From positions 212,091-276,090 of the forward strand of contig NZ_SLWQ01000007.1 in NCBI RefSeq assembly GCF_004342425.1: a stretch of 64,000 bases of DNA, given 5' to 3'. How positions within the stretch are numbered: the stretch's first letter is position 1; each line of letters begins with the position of its first letter. Both the position numbers and the translations under genes were made by a program. The notes beneath the pieces are model-generated. The model was given only the letters and a program-made list of their open reading frames with translations, had not been told where the DNA came from and ran no database searches. Positions 20,171 through 28,980 of the stretch are shown piece after piece. This DNA comes from Dokdonella fugitiva. GTDB lineage: Bacteria > Pseudomonadota > Gammaproteobacteria > Xanthomonadales > Rhodanobacteraceae.

Positions 20171-20953
20171 TCACGGCCCCGTCTCGAACACGAGGCTGCA
20201 ACACGTGACTGCTCCTTCAGCCTTCTGCAACTCCGACACGTCGACGGCGACGACCTCGATGCCTGCGGCGCGGATGCGTGCATGCGTGCGCGGGAAGCAC
20301 GCGGGCGAGACCACGCGCTCGCCGATGCGCAGCACGTTCGCCGCATGCTCCTCGGCGGCGTCGACCTCGACGAGGCGAAAACCGGCGAAGGCCTCGCGGT
20401 CGACCCACGCCGGCTGCAGGAGCACGGCGTCGTCGGCGAGCGCGGTGACCGCGGATTTGAGATGCAGGCAGCCGCGGATCGGCACGCCCTGCACCAGGTA
20501 GCCGTGGGGCGCGAGCAACGCGCGCAATTGCGCGATGCCGTCCGCATTGCTGCGCGCGGATTGGCCGACGTAGACGCGCTTGCCGATGCGCAGCACGTCG
20601 CCGCCGTCGAGCGTCCCGGGCGCTTCGATCGCGCGCAGGGTGCGCCAGCGCGCGAGCAGCGGCGCCACGGTCGCGCCTTCGCCGCGGCGCGACTCGGCCC
20701 CTGGGCGCGTCATCACGGCAACCTCGTCGACGACGACCGCGACGTCCTCGACGAACACCGCGTCGGGGCATTGCGGCTGCGCGGGCAGGTCGTGCACCTC
20801 GCAGCCGAGCGTCGCGAGTGCGGCGCGGTAGGCGCGATGTTGTTCGATCGCGCGGTCGAGGTCGATCGGCGCGCGTTCGACGAAGGACAGTTCGCAGGCG
20901 GCGAGGCTCGGGCTGACGTCACGCGTGATCGCGATCAAGGCTGGAATGGGCAT
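20171..20953 (-). CDS. Dimethylarginine dimethylaminohydrolase
   Basis: A 260-residue amidinotransferase-fold enzyme expected to hydrolyse asymmetric dimethylarginine to citrulline and dimethylamine. Signatures are DAVFVEDVAVVVDEVAVMTRPG, the substrate loop APGTLDGGDVLRIGKRVYVG, the catalytic His in IRGCLHLKSAVT and the nucleophile Cys near the end in EGAVTCCSLVFE. These are the DDAH hallmarks rather than those of arginine deiminase (which is longer). The chosen ATG is 20951-20953. It is divergent from the LysE exporter, a neighbour that might export amino-acid products. Confidence 0.87.
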   Translation of the reverse strand: MPIPALIAITRDVSPSLAACELSFVERAPIDLDRAIEQHRAYRAALATLGCEVHDLPAQPQCPDAVFVEDVAVVVDEVAVMTRPGAESRRGEGATVAPLLARWRTLRAIEAPGTLDGGDVLRIGKRVYVGQSARSNADGIAQLRALLAPHGYLVQGVPIRGCLHLKSAVTALADDAVLLQPAWVDREAFAGFRLVEVDAAEEHAANVLRIGERVVSPACFPRTHARIRAAGIEVVAVDVSELQKAEGAVTCCSLVFETGP

Positions 20954-21078
20954 GGCTGGCGTTCGAAGGTAACCGAAGGCACCGATTCTCGCCCAAATCG
21001 CGCGATGGCACCGTCGAAATGGACCTGTCGCGCGCTGCGCGTCTCCGGCAGACTGCGCGCTTCCCAGTGGAGCCGTCC

Positions 21079-21714
21079 ATGACGCTGCCGCACGCGACAC
21101 TCGGTTTCAGCCTGCTCTGCCTCGGCATGGCACTCTCGCCAGGGCCGAACATGATCTATCTCACCTCGCGCTCGATCAGCCAGGGCCCTGCCGCGGGCCT
21201 CACCTCGCTCGCCGGCACCGCGCTCGGTTTCGTCGTCTATGCGCTGCTCGCCGCGTTCGGCGTCACCGCGCTGCTGTTCGCCGTGCCGCTCGCCTACGAC
21301 GTGCTGCGCTTCGGCGGCGCGCTCTACCTCGGCTGGCTTGCCTGGCAGGCGCTCAAGCCCGGCGGCCATTCGCCGTTCGCGCCGCGCGAGCTGCCGAAAG
21401 ATTCGCGCCGCAAGCTCGTCACGATGGGCTTCATGACGAACCTGCTGAACCCGAAGGCCGCCTTGCTCTACCTTTCACTGCTGCCGCAGTTCATCGATCC
21501 GGCCGCAGGCCACGTGCTCGCGCAGTCGCTGCTGCTCTGCGCGATCCAGATCGCGATCAGCATGCTCGTCAATGGCAGCGTCGTCGTGCTGGCCGGTTCG
21601 ATCTCCGGCTTCCTCGCCCGCCGCCCGGCCTGGCTCAGGCTCCAGCGCTGGTTCATGGGCAGCGTGCTCGGCGGTCTCGCAGTGCACATGGCCACGCAGG
21701 CGCGCTCGCGCTGA
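21079..21714 (+). CDS. LysE/RhtB family amino acid exporter
   Basis: A 211-residue inner-membrane exporter with six hydrophobic segments. The first helix ends in the family motif LSPGPNMIYLTSRSISQGPAAGL and a second signature is MGFMTNLLNPKAALLYLSLLP. Such proteins export basic or neutral amino acids, often threonine/homoserine. ATG at 21079, 125 bases from the divergent DDAH gene. The gene ends two bases before the convergent GNAT gene. Confidence 0.87.
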   Translation: MTLPHATLGFSLLCLGMALSPGPNMIYLTSRSISQGPAAGLTSLAGTALGFVVYALLAAFGVTALLFAVPLAYDVLRFGGALYLGWLAWQALKPGGHSPFAPRELPKDSRRKLVTMGFMTNLLNPKAALLYLSLLPQFIDPAAGHVLAQSLLLCAIQIAISMLVNGSVVVLAGSISGFLARRPAWLRLQRWFMGSVLGGLAVHMATQARSR

Positions 21715-21715
21715 A

Positions 21716-22159
21716 TCAGCCGAGCGGCCGGTCGAACACGACCTGGGTCTTGCGCCGCGCGTAGCCGAAGCGTTCGTAGAAGCGATGCGCACGTTCGCGC
21801 TCGAGGCGGCTGCGTACGCGCATGCGCGCGCAGCCATGGGCGCGCGCCCACTGCTCGGCGGCTTCGACGAGCCGCGCACCGACCCCGGCACCGCGCGAGC
21901 CTTCGCGCACGACCAGCCCGCGGATCTCGCCTTCGACGTCGTCGGTCAGCGACGCGGCCTGGCCCACGTGCAGCCAGCCGACCAGCATGCCGGCCGCGTC
22001 TTCGGCGACCAGCACGCAGCCCTGCCCTTCGGCCTCGATCGCGGCGAGCCGGCAAACCACCTGCTGGCGCGTCGACGCGTAGCCGAGTTCCCCGCACAGT
22101 TCGGCGATCGCTCCGGCGTCGTAGGTACGCGCAGCGCGCACGGTCACGGTCACGGTCAT
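21716..22159 (-). CDS. GNAT family N-acetyltransferase
   Basis: A 147-residue acetyltransferase. The acetyl-CoA pyrophosphate loop is GLVVREGSRGAGVGARLVEAA (the Q/R-x-x-G-x-G/A pattern), and the C-terminal AHRFYERFGYARRKTQVVFDR is the usual end of the fold. Substrate unknown. The ATG at 22157-22159 is preceded by GGAG within GGAGATTGCC; an ATG four codons upstream is less well placed. Confidence 0.83.
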   Translation of the reverse strand: MTVTVTVRAARTYDAGAIAELCGELGYASTRQQVVCRLAAIEAEGQGCVLVAEDAAGMLVGWLHVGQAASLTDDVEGEIRGLVVREGSRGAGVGARLVEAAEQWARAHGCARMRVRSRLERERAHRFYERFGYARRKTQVVFDRPLG

Positions 22160-22304
22160 GGCAATCTCCATGGACGACAGCTTCACGCCCCCATCGGCGC
22201 GAACGCGGGCGCGCGATGGCACCGATGCGGCCGCGTCCTGTCGAGGCGCTGACGGGATTCCAGGGATCAGGAGCAAGGCCCTGCAACCGCCCGACGAAGC
22301 ACCG

Positions 22305-23786
22305 TCAGTCGCAGCAGCCGTCTTCGCCCTTGACCGTGTGCGCGTGGCTTGCGGCGACGCCGCGGGTGAGGCCCTGGGTACTCGCGACGTAGTGGTCGGC
22401 AACGACCTTGGCGACGCACATCGACATGCGCTTGCCCGTGGGCACGTGCAGGAACTCGTTCGGGCCGTGCGCGTTCGAATGCGGGCCGAGCACGCCGGTG
22501 ATCATGAACTGCGCGCCGGGGAACTTCTCGCCGAGCATGCCCATGAACGGGATCGAGCCGCCTTCGCCGTTGTAGGCGACCGGCGCGCCGAAGAACTGCT
22601 GCGACGCGGCGTCCACCGCAGCTTCGAGCCACGGCGCGAGCGCCGGCGCTTCCCAGCCGCTGCCGGCCTTCTCGAGGTCGAACGTGACCTTGGCGCCGTA
22701 CGGCGGATCGGACTCGAGCAGGCGCTTGAGGAATTCGCCGCCCTTCGCCGCATCCAGCGTCGGCGGCACGCGCAGCGACAGCTTGACCGCCGTGTACGGT
22801 CGCAGCACGTTGCCGGCCGAATCGAGCGCGGGCAGGCCGCCGATGCCTGTCACCGACAGCGCCGGGCGCCAGGTGCGGTTGAGCACGAGCTCGGCGAGGT
22901 CGGCGTTCATCGGCTGCATGCCGTCGACGAGCGGGAACTTCGAGTACACCGCGTCGCCGAGGATCTGTGCGGTGCGCTGCGCCTGCGCGACGCGCTGCGC
23001 CGGGATCTCCACGTGCAGTTCCTGCGGCTTGATGCGGCCGCTCGTCTCGTCCTCGAGGCGCGACAGCACCTGGCGCAGGATGCGGAAGCTCGACGCGACG
23101 ACGCCCGAGGCATCGCCGGAGTGCACGCCTTCCTCGAGCACCTTCACGGTGAGGTTGCCGCCGGTGAGGCCGCGCAGCGAGGTGGTGAGCCAGAGCTGGT
23201 CGTAGTTGCCGCAACCCGAATCGAGGCAGACGATCAGCGACGGCTTGCCGATGCGTGCGGCGAGATGGTCGACGTAGTACGGCAGGTCGTAGCTGCCCGA
23301 TTCCTCGCACGCCTCGATCATCACCACGCAACGCGCGTGCGGGATGCCCTGCGCCTGCAGCGCCATGATCGCGGCGAGCGAACCGAAGATCGCATAGCCG
23401 TCGTCGGCACCGCCACGGCCGTACAGGCGGTCGCCGTCGAGCACGGGCTTCCACGGCCCGAGATGCGCGGACCAGCCGGTCATCTCCGGCTGCTTGTCGA
23501 GATGCCCATAGAGCAGCACGGTGTCCTCGCCCTGCCCCGGGATCTCGATGAAGATCAGCGGCGTGCGGCCGGGGAGGCGCACCACTTCGAGCTGCATGCC
23601 GGGAATCGGCTGCGCCTTCGCCCACGCTTCCATCAGCGCGACCGCCTGGTCCATGTAGCCGTGCTCGGCCCACTGCGCGTCGAACATCGGCGACTTGTTC
23701 GGGATGCGGATGTACTCGGTGAGCTGCGGGACGATCTGCTCGTCCCAGAGGCCGCCGACGAAACCGCTGAGTGCGTTGGAATCCAT
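22305..23786 (-). CDS. M20 family metallopeptidase (dipeptidase type)
   Basis: A 493-residue di-zinc peptidase of the M20 family, large dipeptidase/carnosinase-like form. The first zinc His is in LLYGHLDKQPEMTGW, the bridging Asp in YGRGGADDGYA, the catalytic/zinc Glu pair in MIEACEESGSYD, the next Asp in VCLDSGCGNYD and the last His in PNEFLHVP. The dimerisation insert with VHSGDASGVV is present. The start MDSNALSGF at 23786 has AAGGTG upstream; a start eight codons earlier is possible. The C-terminus ends GEDGCCD, an odd Cys pair. Confidence 0.88.
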   Translation of the reverse strand: MDSNALSGFVGGLWDEQIVPQLTEYIRIPNKSPMFDAQWAEHGYMDQAVALMEAWAKAQPIPGMQLEVVRLPGRTPLIFIEIPGQGEDTVLLYGHLDKQPEMTGWSAHLGPWKPVLDGDRLYGRGGADDGYAIFGSLAAIMALQAQGIPHARCVVMIEACEESGSYDLPYYVDHLAARIGKPSLIVCLDSGCGNYDQLWLTTSLRGLTGGNLTVKVLEEGVHSGDASGVVASSFRILRQVLSRLEDETSGRIKPQELHVEIPAQRVAQAQRTAQILGDAVYSKFPLVDGMQPMNADLAELVLNRTWRPALSVTGIGGLPALDSAGNVLRPYTAVKLSLRVPPTLDAAKGGEFLKRLLESDPPYGAKVTFDLEKAGSGWEAPALAPWLEAAVDAASQQFFGAPVAYNGEGGSIPFMGMLGEKFPGAQFMITGVLGPHSNAHGPNEFLHVPTGKRMSMCVAKVVADHYVASTQGLTRGVAASHAHTVKGEDGCCD

Positions 23787-23927
23787 CTGGTCACCTTGTT
23801 CGCTGGACATGGCGCGCGCGGCACGGCGACCGCAGCCCGGCGTCGTACCGGGCATTCGCGAGCCGTGAATCGTAGCGGATCGGCGCGTCATCTTCGCGTG
23901 CCGCGCCCGCCGGCGCCCGGGCCGCGC

Positions 23928-24119
23928 TCAGTTCGGCCAGGCGCGCACGGCCCCGCAGCCGAGCCAGCCGAGCAGGTCCGCGAAGCGCCGAAGCCACGAG
24001 GGGAATCGGGCGCGCGGCGTCGACGGGACCGGCTGGCCGGCCCCGGCAAGGCGGCGCGCGAGATCGGCATCGACGATGTGGCCGTGCATGAACAGGAGGT
24101 CCTTGCCGGACGAATGCAT
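23928..24119 (-). CDS. Small hypothetical protein, 63 residues
   Basis: A short frame starting MHSSGKDLLFMHGHIVDAD and ending with a Trp-rich amphipathic helix (FPSWLRRFADLLGWLGCG). A GGAG lies eight bases before the ATG, and the frame has the same G/C-rich third positions as its neighbours, which supports translation. I do not recognise a family. It sits between the M20 peptidase and a GST, all on the same strand. Confidence 0.5.
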   Translation of the reverse strand: MHSSGKDLLFMHGHIVDADLARRLAGAGQPVPSTPRARFPSWLRRFADLLGWLGCGAVRAWPN

Positions 24120-24151
24120 GATGGATGCTCCAGTACGGGTAGGGAGTCGTC

Positions 24152-24778
24152 TCAGCCGTCCTGCGTGTCGCCGGACAGCGTCGTTGCGCGCATCGACGGT
24201 CGCGCGTCGACGCGCGCGTACCACGCGGCTAGGCGCGGGCGGCCGTCGCGGAATGCGTATACGCCGCGGAAGTCGATCCAGCTGAGCGCCGTAGCGATCG
24301 CGATCGCGCCGATGTCGGGTGCGTCGCCGCCATCGTCGAGCTCGCGCTCGAGCAGGTCGCAGGCGGCGGCGATCTTGCGCAGGTGGCCGTCGCGCAGTTC
24401 GTCCCAGCGCAGCCCGGGCGGACGCCGCTCGGTTTCCCAGCGCACCGCGATGCCGGCATCGGCGATCCCCTGCGCGAGCGCCTGCAGGCGCAGCGCGCGC
24501 CAGCGCCGTGGCGCGTCGGCGGGAACGAGCCGCGCACCGCCATGCAGGTCGTCGAGCCAGGCGCAGATGACGTCCGAGTCGAACAGCACGAAGCCGTCGT
24601 CGAGCACGAGCACGGGCACCTTGCCGAGCGGATTGCACGCGAAGACCGCATCGTTGGCGAGCAGCGGGCTCGTCTCGTGGTGGACGACGTCGAGCTCGCC
24701 GGCAAGGCCGAGCTCATGCGCCGCGACGAGCACCTTGCGCGCGTAGGGCGAATGCGATTGGCAGAGCAGTTTCATCAT
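24152..24778 (-). CDS. Glutathione S-transferase family protein
   Basis: A 208-residue GST. The N-terminal thioredoxin-like part has KLLCQSHSPYARKVLVAAHE (catalytic Ser/Cys region SPYARKV) and NPLGKVPVLVLDDGFVLFDSD, the cis-Pro and glutathione gamma-Glu contact. The C-terminal half is helical with DIGAIAIATALSWIDFR. It differs from the SSWSLR-type GST at 14393. ATG at 24778 or 24775. Substrate unknown. Confidence 0.83.
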   Translation of the reverse strand: MMKLLCQSHSPYARKVLVAAHELGLAGELDVVHHETSPLLANDAVFACNPLGKVPVLVLDDGFVLFDSDVICAWLDDLHGGARLVPADAPRRWRALRLQALAQGIADAGIAVRWETERRPPGLRWDELRDGHLRKIAAACDLLERELDDGGDAPDIGAIAIATALSWIDFRGVYAFRDGRPRLAAWYARVDARPSMRATTLSGDTQDG

Positions 24779-24801
24779 GGCGGGGCTTCCGTATGGATGG
24801 G

Positions 24802-25755
24802 TCATGCGCCGAGCAGTTGCGCGCGCAACGGCGCGGCGAGGTTGGCGCCGCAGACGATCGTCGCGACGCGGCGACCGGCGTAGCGCCGCGGCCGCGCGAG
24901 CACGGCGGCGACGCCTGCCGCACCCGCGGGTTCGGCGACGAGACCGAGATGGCGATGCAGCAGCACGATCGCATCGACGAGATGCTGCTCGGAGACGTCG
25001 ACGACGTCGTCGCAGCAGCGGCGCAGCAGGCCGAGCGTGCGTGCGATCGGCACGCGCACGGCGATGCCGTCGGCGATCGTCGGCGCGTCGTCCGTCCGCA
25101 CCACGCGTCCTTCGACCAGCGAGCGCTGCATCGCCGGCGCGGCGCGCGCGACCACCGCGACGATCTCGACCCGCGGTGCTCGAAGGCGCAACGCGCTGCC
25201 GACGCCGGCGAGCAGCGCGCCGTTGCCGAGCGGCACGGTGATCGCGTCGAACGCGTGGCCGGGCGCGAGTTCGAGCCCGATCGTGCCGGCGCCTTCGGCG
25301 ATCGCGGGCTCGGCGCCGTCCTCGACGAAGCGCAGCCCGTGCATGCCGGCGTACACGCGCGCTGCATCCTTGGCTGCGTCGAAATCCTCGCCGGCGACAT
25401 GCACGTCGGCGCCGAAGCGCCGCAAGGCCTCGACCTTGAGCGGATTGGCGTGGCGCGACACGAACACCGTGCAGGCGTGGCCACGCCGCGCGCACGCCCG
25501 TGCGAGGCCCTGGCCGAAGTTGCCGGCGGAAGCGCACGCGACGGCCTCGCCGGGCGCGAGCGCGGTGGCGACGAACGCGTCGGCGCCGCGCGCCTTGAAC
25601 GAGCCGATCGGATTGGCGGTCTCGATCTTCGCGAGCAGGTGGCAACCGAGCGCGGCGTCGAGCGCCGCGCTCGTCGCGACGGGCGTATCGAGATGGGCCG
25701 GGTCGATGTGGCCGCGCGCGGCCTCGATGGCTTCGATGGCAAGCAATGGGGTCAT
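24802..25755 (-). CDS. PLP-dependent threonine dehydratase-like lyase
   Basis: A 317-residue fold-type II PLP enzyme. The Schiff-base Lys54 lies in NPIGSFKARGADAF, the phosphate-binding loop comes later as VPLGNGALLAGV (a variant of the usual GGGGL), and SAGNFGQGLARACA is the Asn-containing PLP-ring motif. This matches threonine/serine dehydratases and related racemases without an ACT regulatory domain. The divergent Lrp-type gene 125 bases away is a likely regulator responding to the amino acid substrate. Confidence 0.85.
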   Translation of the reverse strand: MTPLLAIEAIEAARGHIDPAHLDTPVATSAALDAALGCHLLAKIETANPIGSFKARGADAFVATALAPGEAVACASAGNFGQGLARACARRGHACTVFVSRHANPLKVEALRRFGADVHVAGEDFDAAKDAARVYAGMHGLRFVEDGAEPAIAEGAGTIGLELAPGHAFDAITVPLGNGALLAGVGSALRLRAPRVEIVAVVARAAPAMQRSLVEGRVVRTDDAPTIADGIAVRVPIARTLGLLRRCCDDVVDVSEQHLVDAIVLLHRHLGLVAEPAGAAGVAAVLARPRRYAGRRVATIVCGANLAAPLRAQLLGA

Positions 25756-25880
25756 CGGTCGTGCGGCACGCCGCGGGTCGTCGAACACGGCGACCATGCT
25801 AGAGTCCGCCCGCGCGGCGCGGCCGCGTATGCCGGCGCGGTCGCGCGGCTTCCGCGCGCGTTCCCGAGCTTCGACGCACG

Positions 25881-26354
25881 ATGCCCGCAACCCTCGACAA
25901 ACTCGACCGCAGGATCCTCGCCCTGCTCCAGCGCGACGCGCGCCTGCCGGCCGAGACGATCGGCGCGGAGATCGGCCTGTCCGCTTCGGCCGTGCAGCGC
26001 CGCGTCGCGCGCCTGCGCGACGAAGGCGTCATCACCGGCGACATCGCGATCGTCGACGCGCGCAGCGTCGGCCGGCCGCTGACGATGATCGCCGACCTCG
26101 TCGTCGACGGCGATCGCAGCGAACTCGTGGCGGGCCTCAAGCGCTGGCTCGAGCGCGAGGCGGCGATCCAGGAAGCGTGGTACGTCACCGGCGACGAGGA
26201 CTACGTGCTCGTCGTGACCGCGCGCGACGTCGACGCCTACGAAGCCTTCATGCAGCGCCTGCTCGCCGAGAACACCAACGTGCGCCGCTATCGCACGCGC
26301 GTCGTGCTCGGCACGCTCAAGCGCGGCCTCGGCGTGCCGCTCGATGCGGACTGA
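25881..26354 (+). CDS. Lrp/AsnC family transcriptional regulator
   Basis: A 157-residue regulator. The N-terminal helix-turn-helix is LDKLDRRILALLQRDARLPAETIGAEIGLSASAVQRRVARL in outline (residues 5-45), with a C-terminal RAM/AsnC ligand-binding domain (AWYVTGDEDYVLVVTARDVDAYEAF). Such proteins sense amino acids and often control the divergent gene, here the PLP lyase. TGCTAGAGT at 25798-25806 may be its -10 region, leaving a leader of about 70 bases. Confidence 0.9.
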   Translation: MPATLDKLDRRILALLQRDARLPAETIGAEIGLSASAVQRRVARLRDEGVITGDIAIVDARSVGRPLTMIADLVVDGDRSELVAGLKRWLEREAAIQEAWYVTGDEDYVLVVTARDVDAYEAFMQRLLAENTNVRRYRTRVVLGTLKRGLGVPLDAD

Positions 26355-26364
26355 ACCGCATGGT

Positions 26365-26380
26365 GTAGGAAATTTCCTAC
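26365..26380. promoter_or_regulatory. Perfect 16-base palindrome
   Basis: GTAGGAAATTTCCTAC reads the same on both strands. It starts ten bases after the Lrp-type gene's stop and lies about 120 bases before comEA, in an otherwise GC-rich gap. It could be an operator for comEA. A regulator is not identifiable. Confidence 0.45.
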
Positions 26381-26448
26381 GCGAACGATCGCGCCTCGCC
26401 TACAGCGCCACGTGCGCCGCGACACTCCCTCCGCGCCCGGGGCTCTCC

Positions 26449-26454
26449 TAGACT
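26449..26454 (+). promoter_or_regulatory. comEA: Candidate -10 box of comEA
   Basis: TAGACT in the context CCTAGACTGG, 45 bases before the comEA ATG, matching the same box at glnS, the SET-domain gene and amgK. Confidence 0.4.
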
Positions 26455-26499
26455 GGCCCCCATCGCGCCACCCTGCGCGGCTGTCGCCACACCGCATCG

Positions 26500-26802
26500 A
26501 TGAAGCTGTTCCGCCGGTTCCTGTTCTGCCTGTGCTGCCTGCTCCTGCCGGCGGTCGCGTTCGCGCAGGTGGACATCAACCATGCCGATGCGAAGACGCT
26601 GGCCGAGTCGCTCAGCGGGGTCGGTCTGGTCAAGGCCGAGGCGATCGTCGCCTACCGCAAGGCGAACGGGCCGTTCGCGCGCGTCGAGGACCTGCGCAAG
26701 GTCAAGGGCATCGGCAGCAAGACGATCGAGGCGAACCGCGATGCGATCGTGATCGTCGGCAGCACGCCGGAGTCGCCGCGACCGATGTTCCGCGGCCCCT
26801 AG
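26500..26802 (+). CDS. comEA: ComEA-type helix-hairpin-helix DNA uptake protein
   Basis: A 100-residue exported protein. A Sec signal peptide (FRRFLFCLCCLLLPAVAFA) is followed by one ComEA-type domain with two HhH motifs: VDINHADAKTLAESLSGVG and VEDLRKVKGIGSKTIEANRD. Homologues bind incoming double-stranded DNA in the periplasm during natural transformation. Gram-negative members are this short and lack the membrane anchor seen in Firmicutes. Competence is therefore possible, which is relevant to the repeat and integron content of this window. Confidence 0.87.
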   Translation: MKLFRRFLFCLCCLLLPAVAFAQVDINHADAKTLAESLSGVGLVKAEAIVAYRKANGPFARVEDLRKVKGIGSKTIEANRDAIVIVGSTPESPRPMFRGP

Positions 26803-26855
26803 CGGGGCGCGTGGCCGCGGATCGCGCGATGGCACGCGGCACGCCGCCGGCACTC

Positions 26856-26864
26856 TGCTAGACT
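26856..26864 (+). promoter_or_regulatory. Extended -10 box of the SET-domain gene
   Basis: TGCTAGACT, 29 bases before the ATG at 26894. Identical to the box upstream of glnS and amgK. Confidence 0.5.
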
Positions 26865-26893
26865 CGCGCCCCGCCGAACGGCGGTCGCACGCG

Positions 26894-27355
26894 ATGATCC
26901 TCCCCCGCTACCACATCGGCCCGTCTCTGATCACGGGCGCAGGACAGGGCTTGTTCCTCGACGAGCCGGTCGCGCGCGGGCGCCTCATCACCGCGCCCGA
27001 CGCGATTGCGCGCGTCTACACGTTCGACGAGATCCACGCCCTGCCCGACGCCGCGCGCCTGTTGCCGGCGACGGTGCGCTGGTTCGAGGACCGCTACACC
27101 GTCACGCCCGAGTGGCCGGACGAGTGCTACATCAACCATGCATTCGAGCCGAGCGGGCTGTGGCACCTCGGTTTCGTGTTCGCCGCGGCGGACCTCGCCG
27201 CGGGCACCGAAGTCACGGTCGACTATCGCCACCTCCTCGCGCCCGGCCAGGAAGAGGAGTTCCGCGACGCGCGGACCGGCGAGCGCATCGTCGGCTACGA
27301 CTGGCAACAGAGCCTGCGCGCTTCCACGGCCGCGCTCGCCGCACTGCTCGCCTGA
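26894..27355 (+). CDS. SET domain-containing protein
   Basis: A 153-residue compact SET protein. SLITGAGQGLFLDEPVARG is the N-SET start (usually GxGxGxFA), CYINHAFEPSG matches the N-H-x-x-x-P AdoMet-binding motif, and GTEVTVDYRHLL is the C-terminal D-Y motif. Such small bacterial proteins are presumed lysine methyltransferases with unknown targets. The following GNAT gene starts four bases after its stop, so the two are one operon. Confidence 0.83.
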   Translation: MILPRYHIGPSLITGAGQGLFLDEPVARGRLITAPDAIARVYTFDEIHALPDAARLLPATVRWFEDRYTVTPEWPDECYINHAFEPSGLWHLGFVFAAADLAAGTEVTVDYRHLLAPGQEEEFRDARTGERIVGYDWQQSLRASTAALAALLA

Positions 27356-27359
27356 ACCG

Positions 27360-27875
27360 ATGATCGAGATTCCCACGCTCGTGACCGAACGCCTGCGCCT
27401 GTGCGCGCTCGGCGAACGCCATTTCGAGGCATACGCGGCGATGCTCGCCGATGCGAGCAGCACGCGCTTCGTCGGTGACGGCCAGCCGCTCGACCGCATG
27501 AATGCCTGGCGCTCGATGGCGATGCTGCTCGGCCACTGGGCGCTGCGCGGCTGCGGCATGTGGGCGGTCGAACTGCGCGACAGCGGCGAGTTCGTCGGCC
27601 GCGTCGGCCTGCACTTCCCGGAAGGCTGGCCCGACCTCGAACTCGGCTGGATGCTCGTGCCCGCACACCGGCGCAAGGGCTACGCGACCGAAGCGGCGCG
27701 CGCATCGCTCGACTTCGCCTTCGGGACCTTGCACGCGTCGCGCGCGATCAGCCTCATACGCGCCGAGAACAGCGCATCCGAGCGCGTTGCGCGCCGCCTC
27801 GGCGGCCGCCAGGCGACGACGATCGATTTCCTCGGCCACGCGACGCTCGTCTACAGCTACCATCCGGATCGCTGA
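27360..27875 (+). CDS. GNAT acetyltransferase, RimJ/RimL-like
   Basis: A 171-residue acetyltransferase starting IPTLVTERLRLCAL, which is typical of the RimJ/RimL group that often acetylates protein N-termini or small substrates. The acetyl-CoA loop is VPAHRRKGYATEAARASLDFAF and the C-terminal part NSASERVARRLGGR fits. It forms a pair with the SET protein gene. Target unknown. Confidence 0.83.
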   Translation: MIEIPTLVTERLRLCALGERHFEAYAAMLADASSTRFVGDGQPLDRMNAWRSMAMLLGHWALRGCGMWAVELRDSGEFVGRVGLHFPEGWPDLELGWMLVPAHRRKGYATEAARASLDFAFGTLHASRAISLIRAENSASERVARRLGGRQATTIDFLGHATLVYSYHPDR

Positions 27876-28049
27876 CCGCGGCGGACATCAGGGGCGTTTT
27901 TTCCGCATGCGGGCCGCCGTGCGCGAAATCGGACGCGGCGGGCGGCGCGCCCATCGGGTGGCACCCGTGAGGCCCCTGCAGGACCCGCCCGGCGAGCCGT
28001 CTGCGCGATCGCGTTACAGTGCGGGCACTCTCCCGTGACCGGAAACCGC

Positions 28050-28634
28050 ATGAGTCCCTTGCTGCGAATCCCGTCGTCGTCCTGCCAGCGCACGCGCTGG
28101 AAGAATGACGGTGGCTGGACCACCGAGATCGCGCGCAGCGGCGGCGACGACTTCCGCTGGCGCATCAGCATCGCCGAGATCGAGAGCGACGGCCCGTTCT
28201 CGTCCTTCCCCGGCGTCGATCGCGACCTGCTCCTGCTCGACGGCAACGGCATCGAGCTCGACATCGACGATGCGCCACCGCGCCGGCTCGTGCAGCGCTT
28301 CGAGCGCGTGCATTTCGCCGGCGAGGCGAAGGTGGACTGCCGCCTCGTCGCCGGCCCGACGCGCGACTTCAACGTGATGGCGCGCCGCGACGCGGTCCGT
28401 GCCGAAGTGATCGCGCGGCCGCTGGTAGGGCCGATGGTGATCTTTCCCGAGCGCGACGCCGAGTGGTTCGTGCACGTGTTCGCCGGCCATGCGAGCGCAC
28501 GCGGCGAGGCGGATGCGATCACGCTGGAAGCGGGCGCATCGCTGCTCGCCGATTTCCGCGAAGGCGGTCACCGCCTCGTGCTCGAAGGCAGTGGCGAGCT
28601 CGTGCTCGTGAAGTTCCTCGCGGCCTCGCGCTGA
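28050..28634 (+). CDS. HutD/Ves family protein
   Basis: A 194-residue cupin-like protein of the HutD family. Signature blocks are RWKNDGGWTTEIARS near the start, FRWRISIAEIESDGPFSSFPGVDR, and RDFNVMARRD. HutD occurs with histidine utilisation genes and is thought to set an upper limit on Hut activity; Ves is the E. coli counterpart. No hut genes are visible in the window. The ATG at 28050 is preferred over an upstream GTG. Confidence 0.85.
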   Translation: MSPLLRIPSSSCQRTRWKNDGGWTTEIARSGGDDFRWRISIAEIESDGPFSSFPGVDRDLLLLDGNGIELDIDDAPPRRLVQRFERVHFAGEAKVDCRLVAGPTRDFNVMARRDAVRAEVIARPLVGPMVIFPERDAEWFVHVFAGHASARGEADAITLEAGASLLADFREGGHRLVLEGSGELVLVKFLAASR

Positions 28635-28980
28635 CTCGCTGCACGAGCCCACTGCGCGGGCGACCGAGGTGCGGTTCGGCGGCCTGCGAGTCCAACGCTG
28701 CGCCCGCGAATCCATTGCAGGAGCCCAACCCTGTGGGCGACCGACGTGCGGCGGCCTGCGGTCGCGCACGGGGTGCGCTCCATGGCTGTTGCGTTTATTG
28801 CTAATCATTCTCATTTAGGTTCTAATTCGTGGGATCGGACGCCACCCAGAGGGGGAGCTCCGGACGCCCGCTGGTTGCCCGCGGGCTCCGCGGGAGCCGT
28901 ACCCGGCGGCAGCCGTCTGGAACCCTCCGCCACGCGTGGCCCTGCTGCCGCGCGCGGCCATGCACGGAACGGAGCTGTCC
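28635..28980. promoter_or_regulatory. Intergenic region with short repeats and the receptor promoter
   Basis: This 346-base gap holds two imperfect copies of a GCAGGAGCCCAACCC / TGTGGGCGACCG type repeat with CGGCGGCCTGCG (about 28640-28770), resembling a dispersed repeat. An unusually AT-rich stretch with a Fur-box-like site (about 28790-28825) follows, then the leader of the TonB-dependent receptor. No gene is apparent. Confidence 0.5.
28799..28817. promoter_or_regulatory. Fur-box-like site upstream of the siderophore receptor
   Basis: On the minus strand the site reads AAATGAGAATGATTAGC, close to the AATGAGAATNATT core of gammaproteobacterial Fur boxes. It lies about 165 bases upstream of the receptor start, in a local AT-rich patch. 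It predicts iron repression of the receptor and probably of piuC. Confidence 0.7.
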
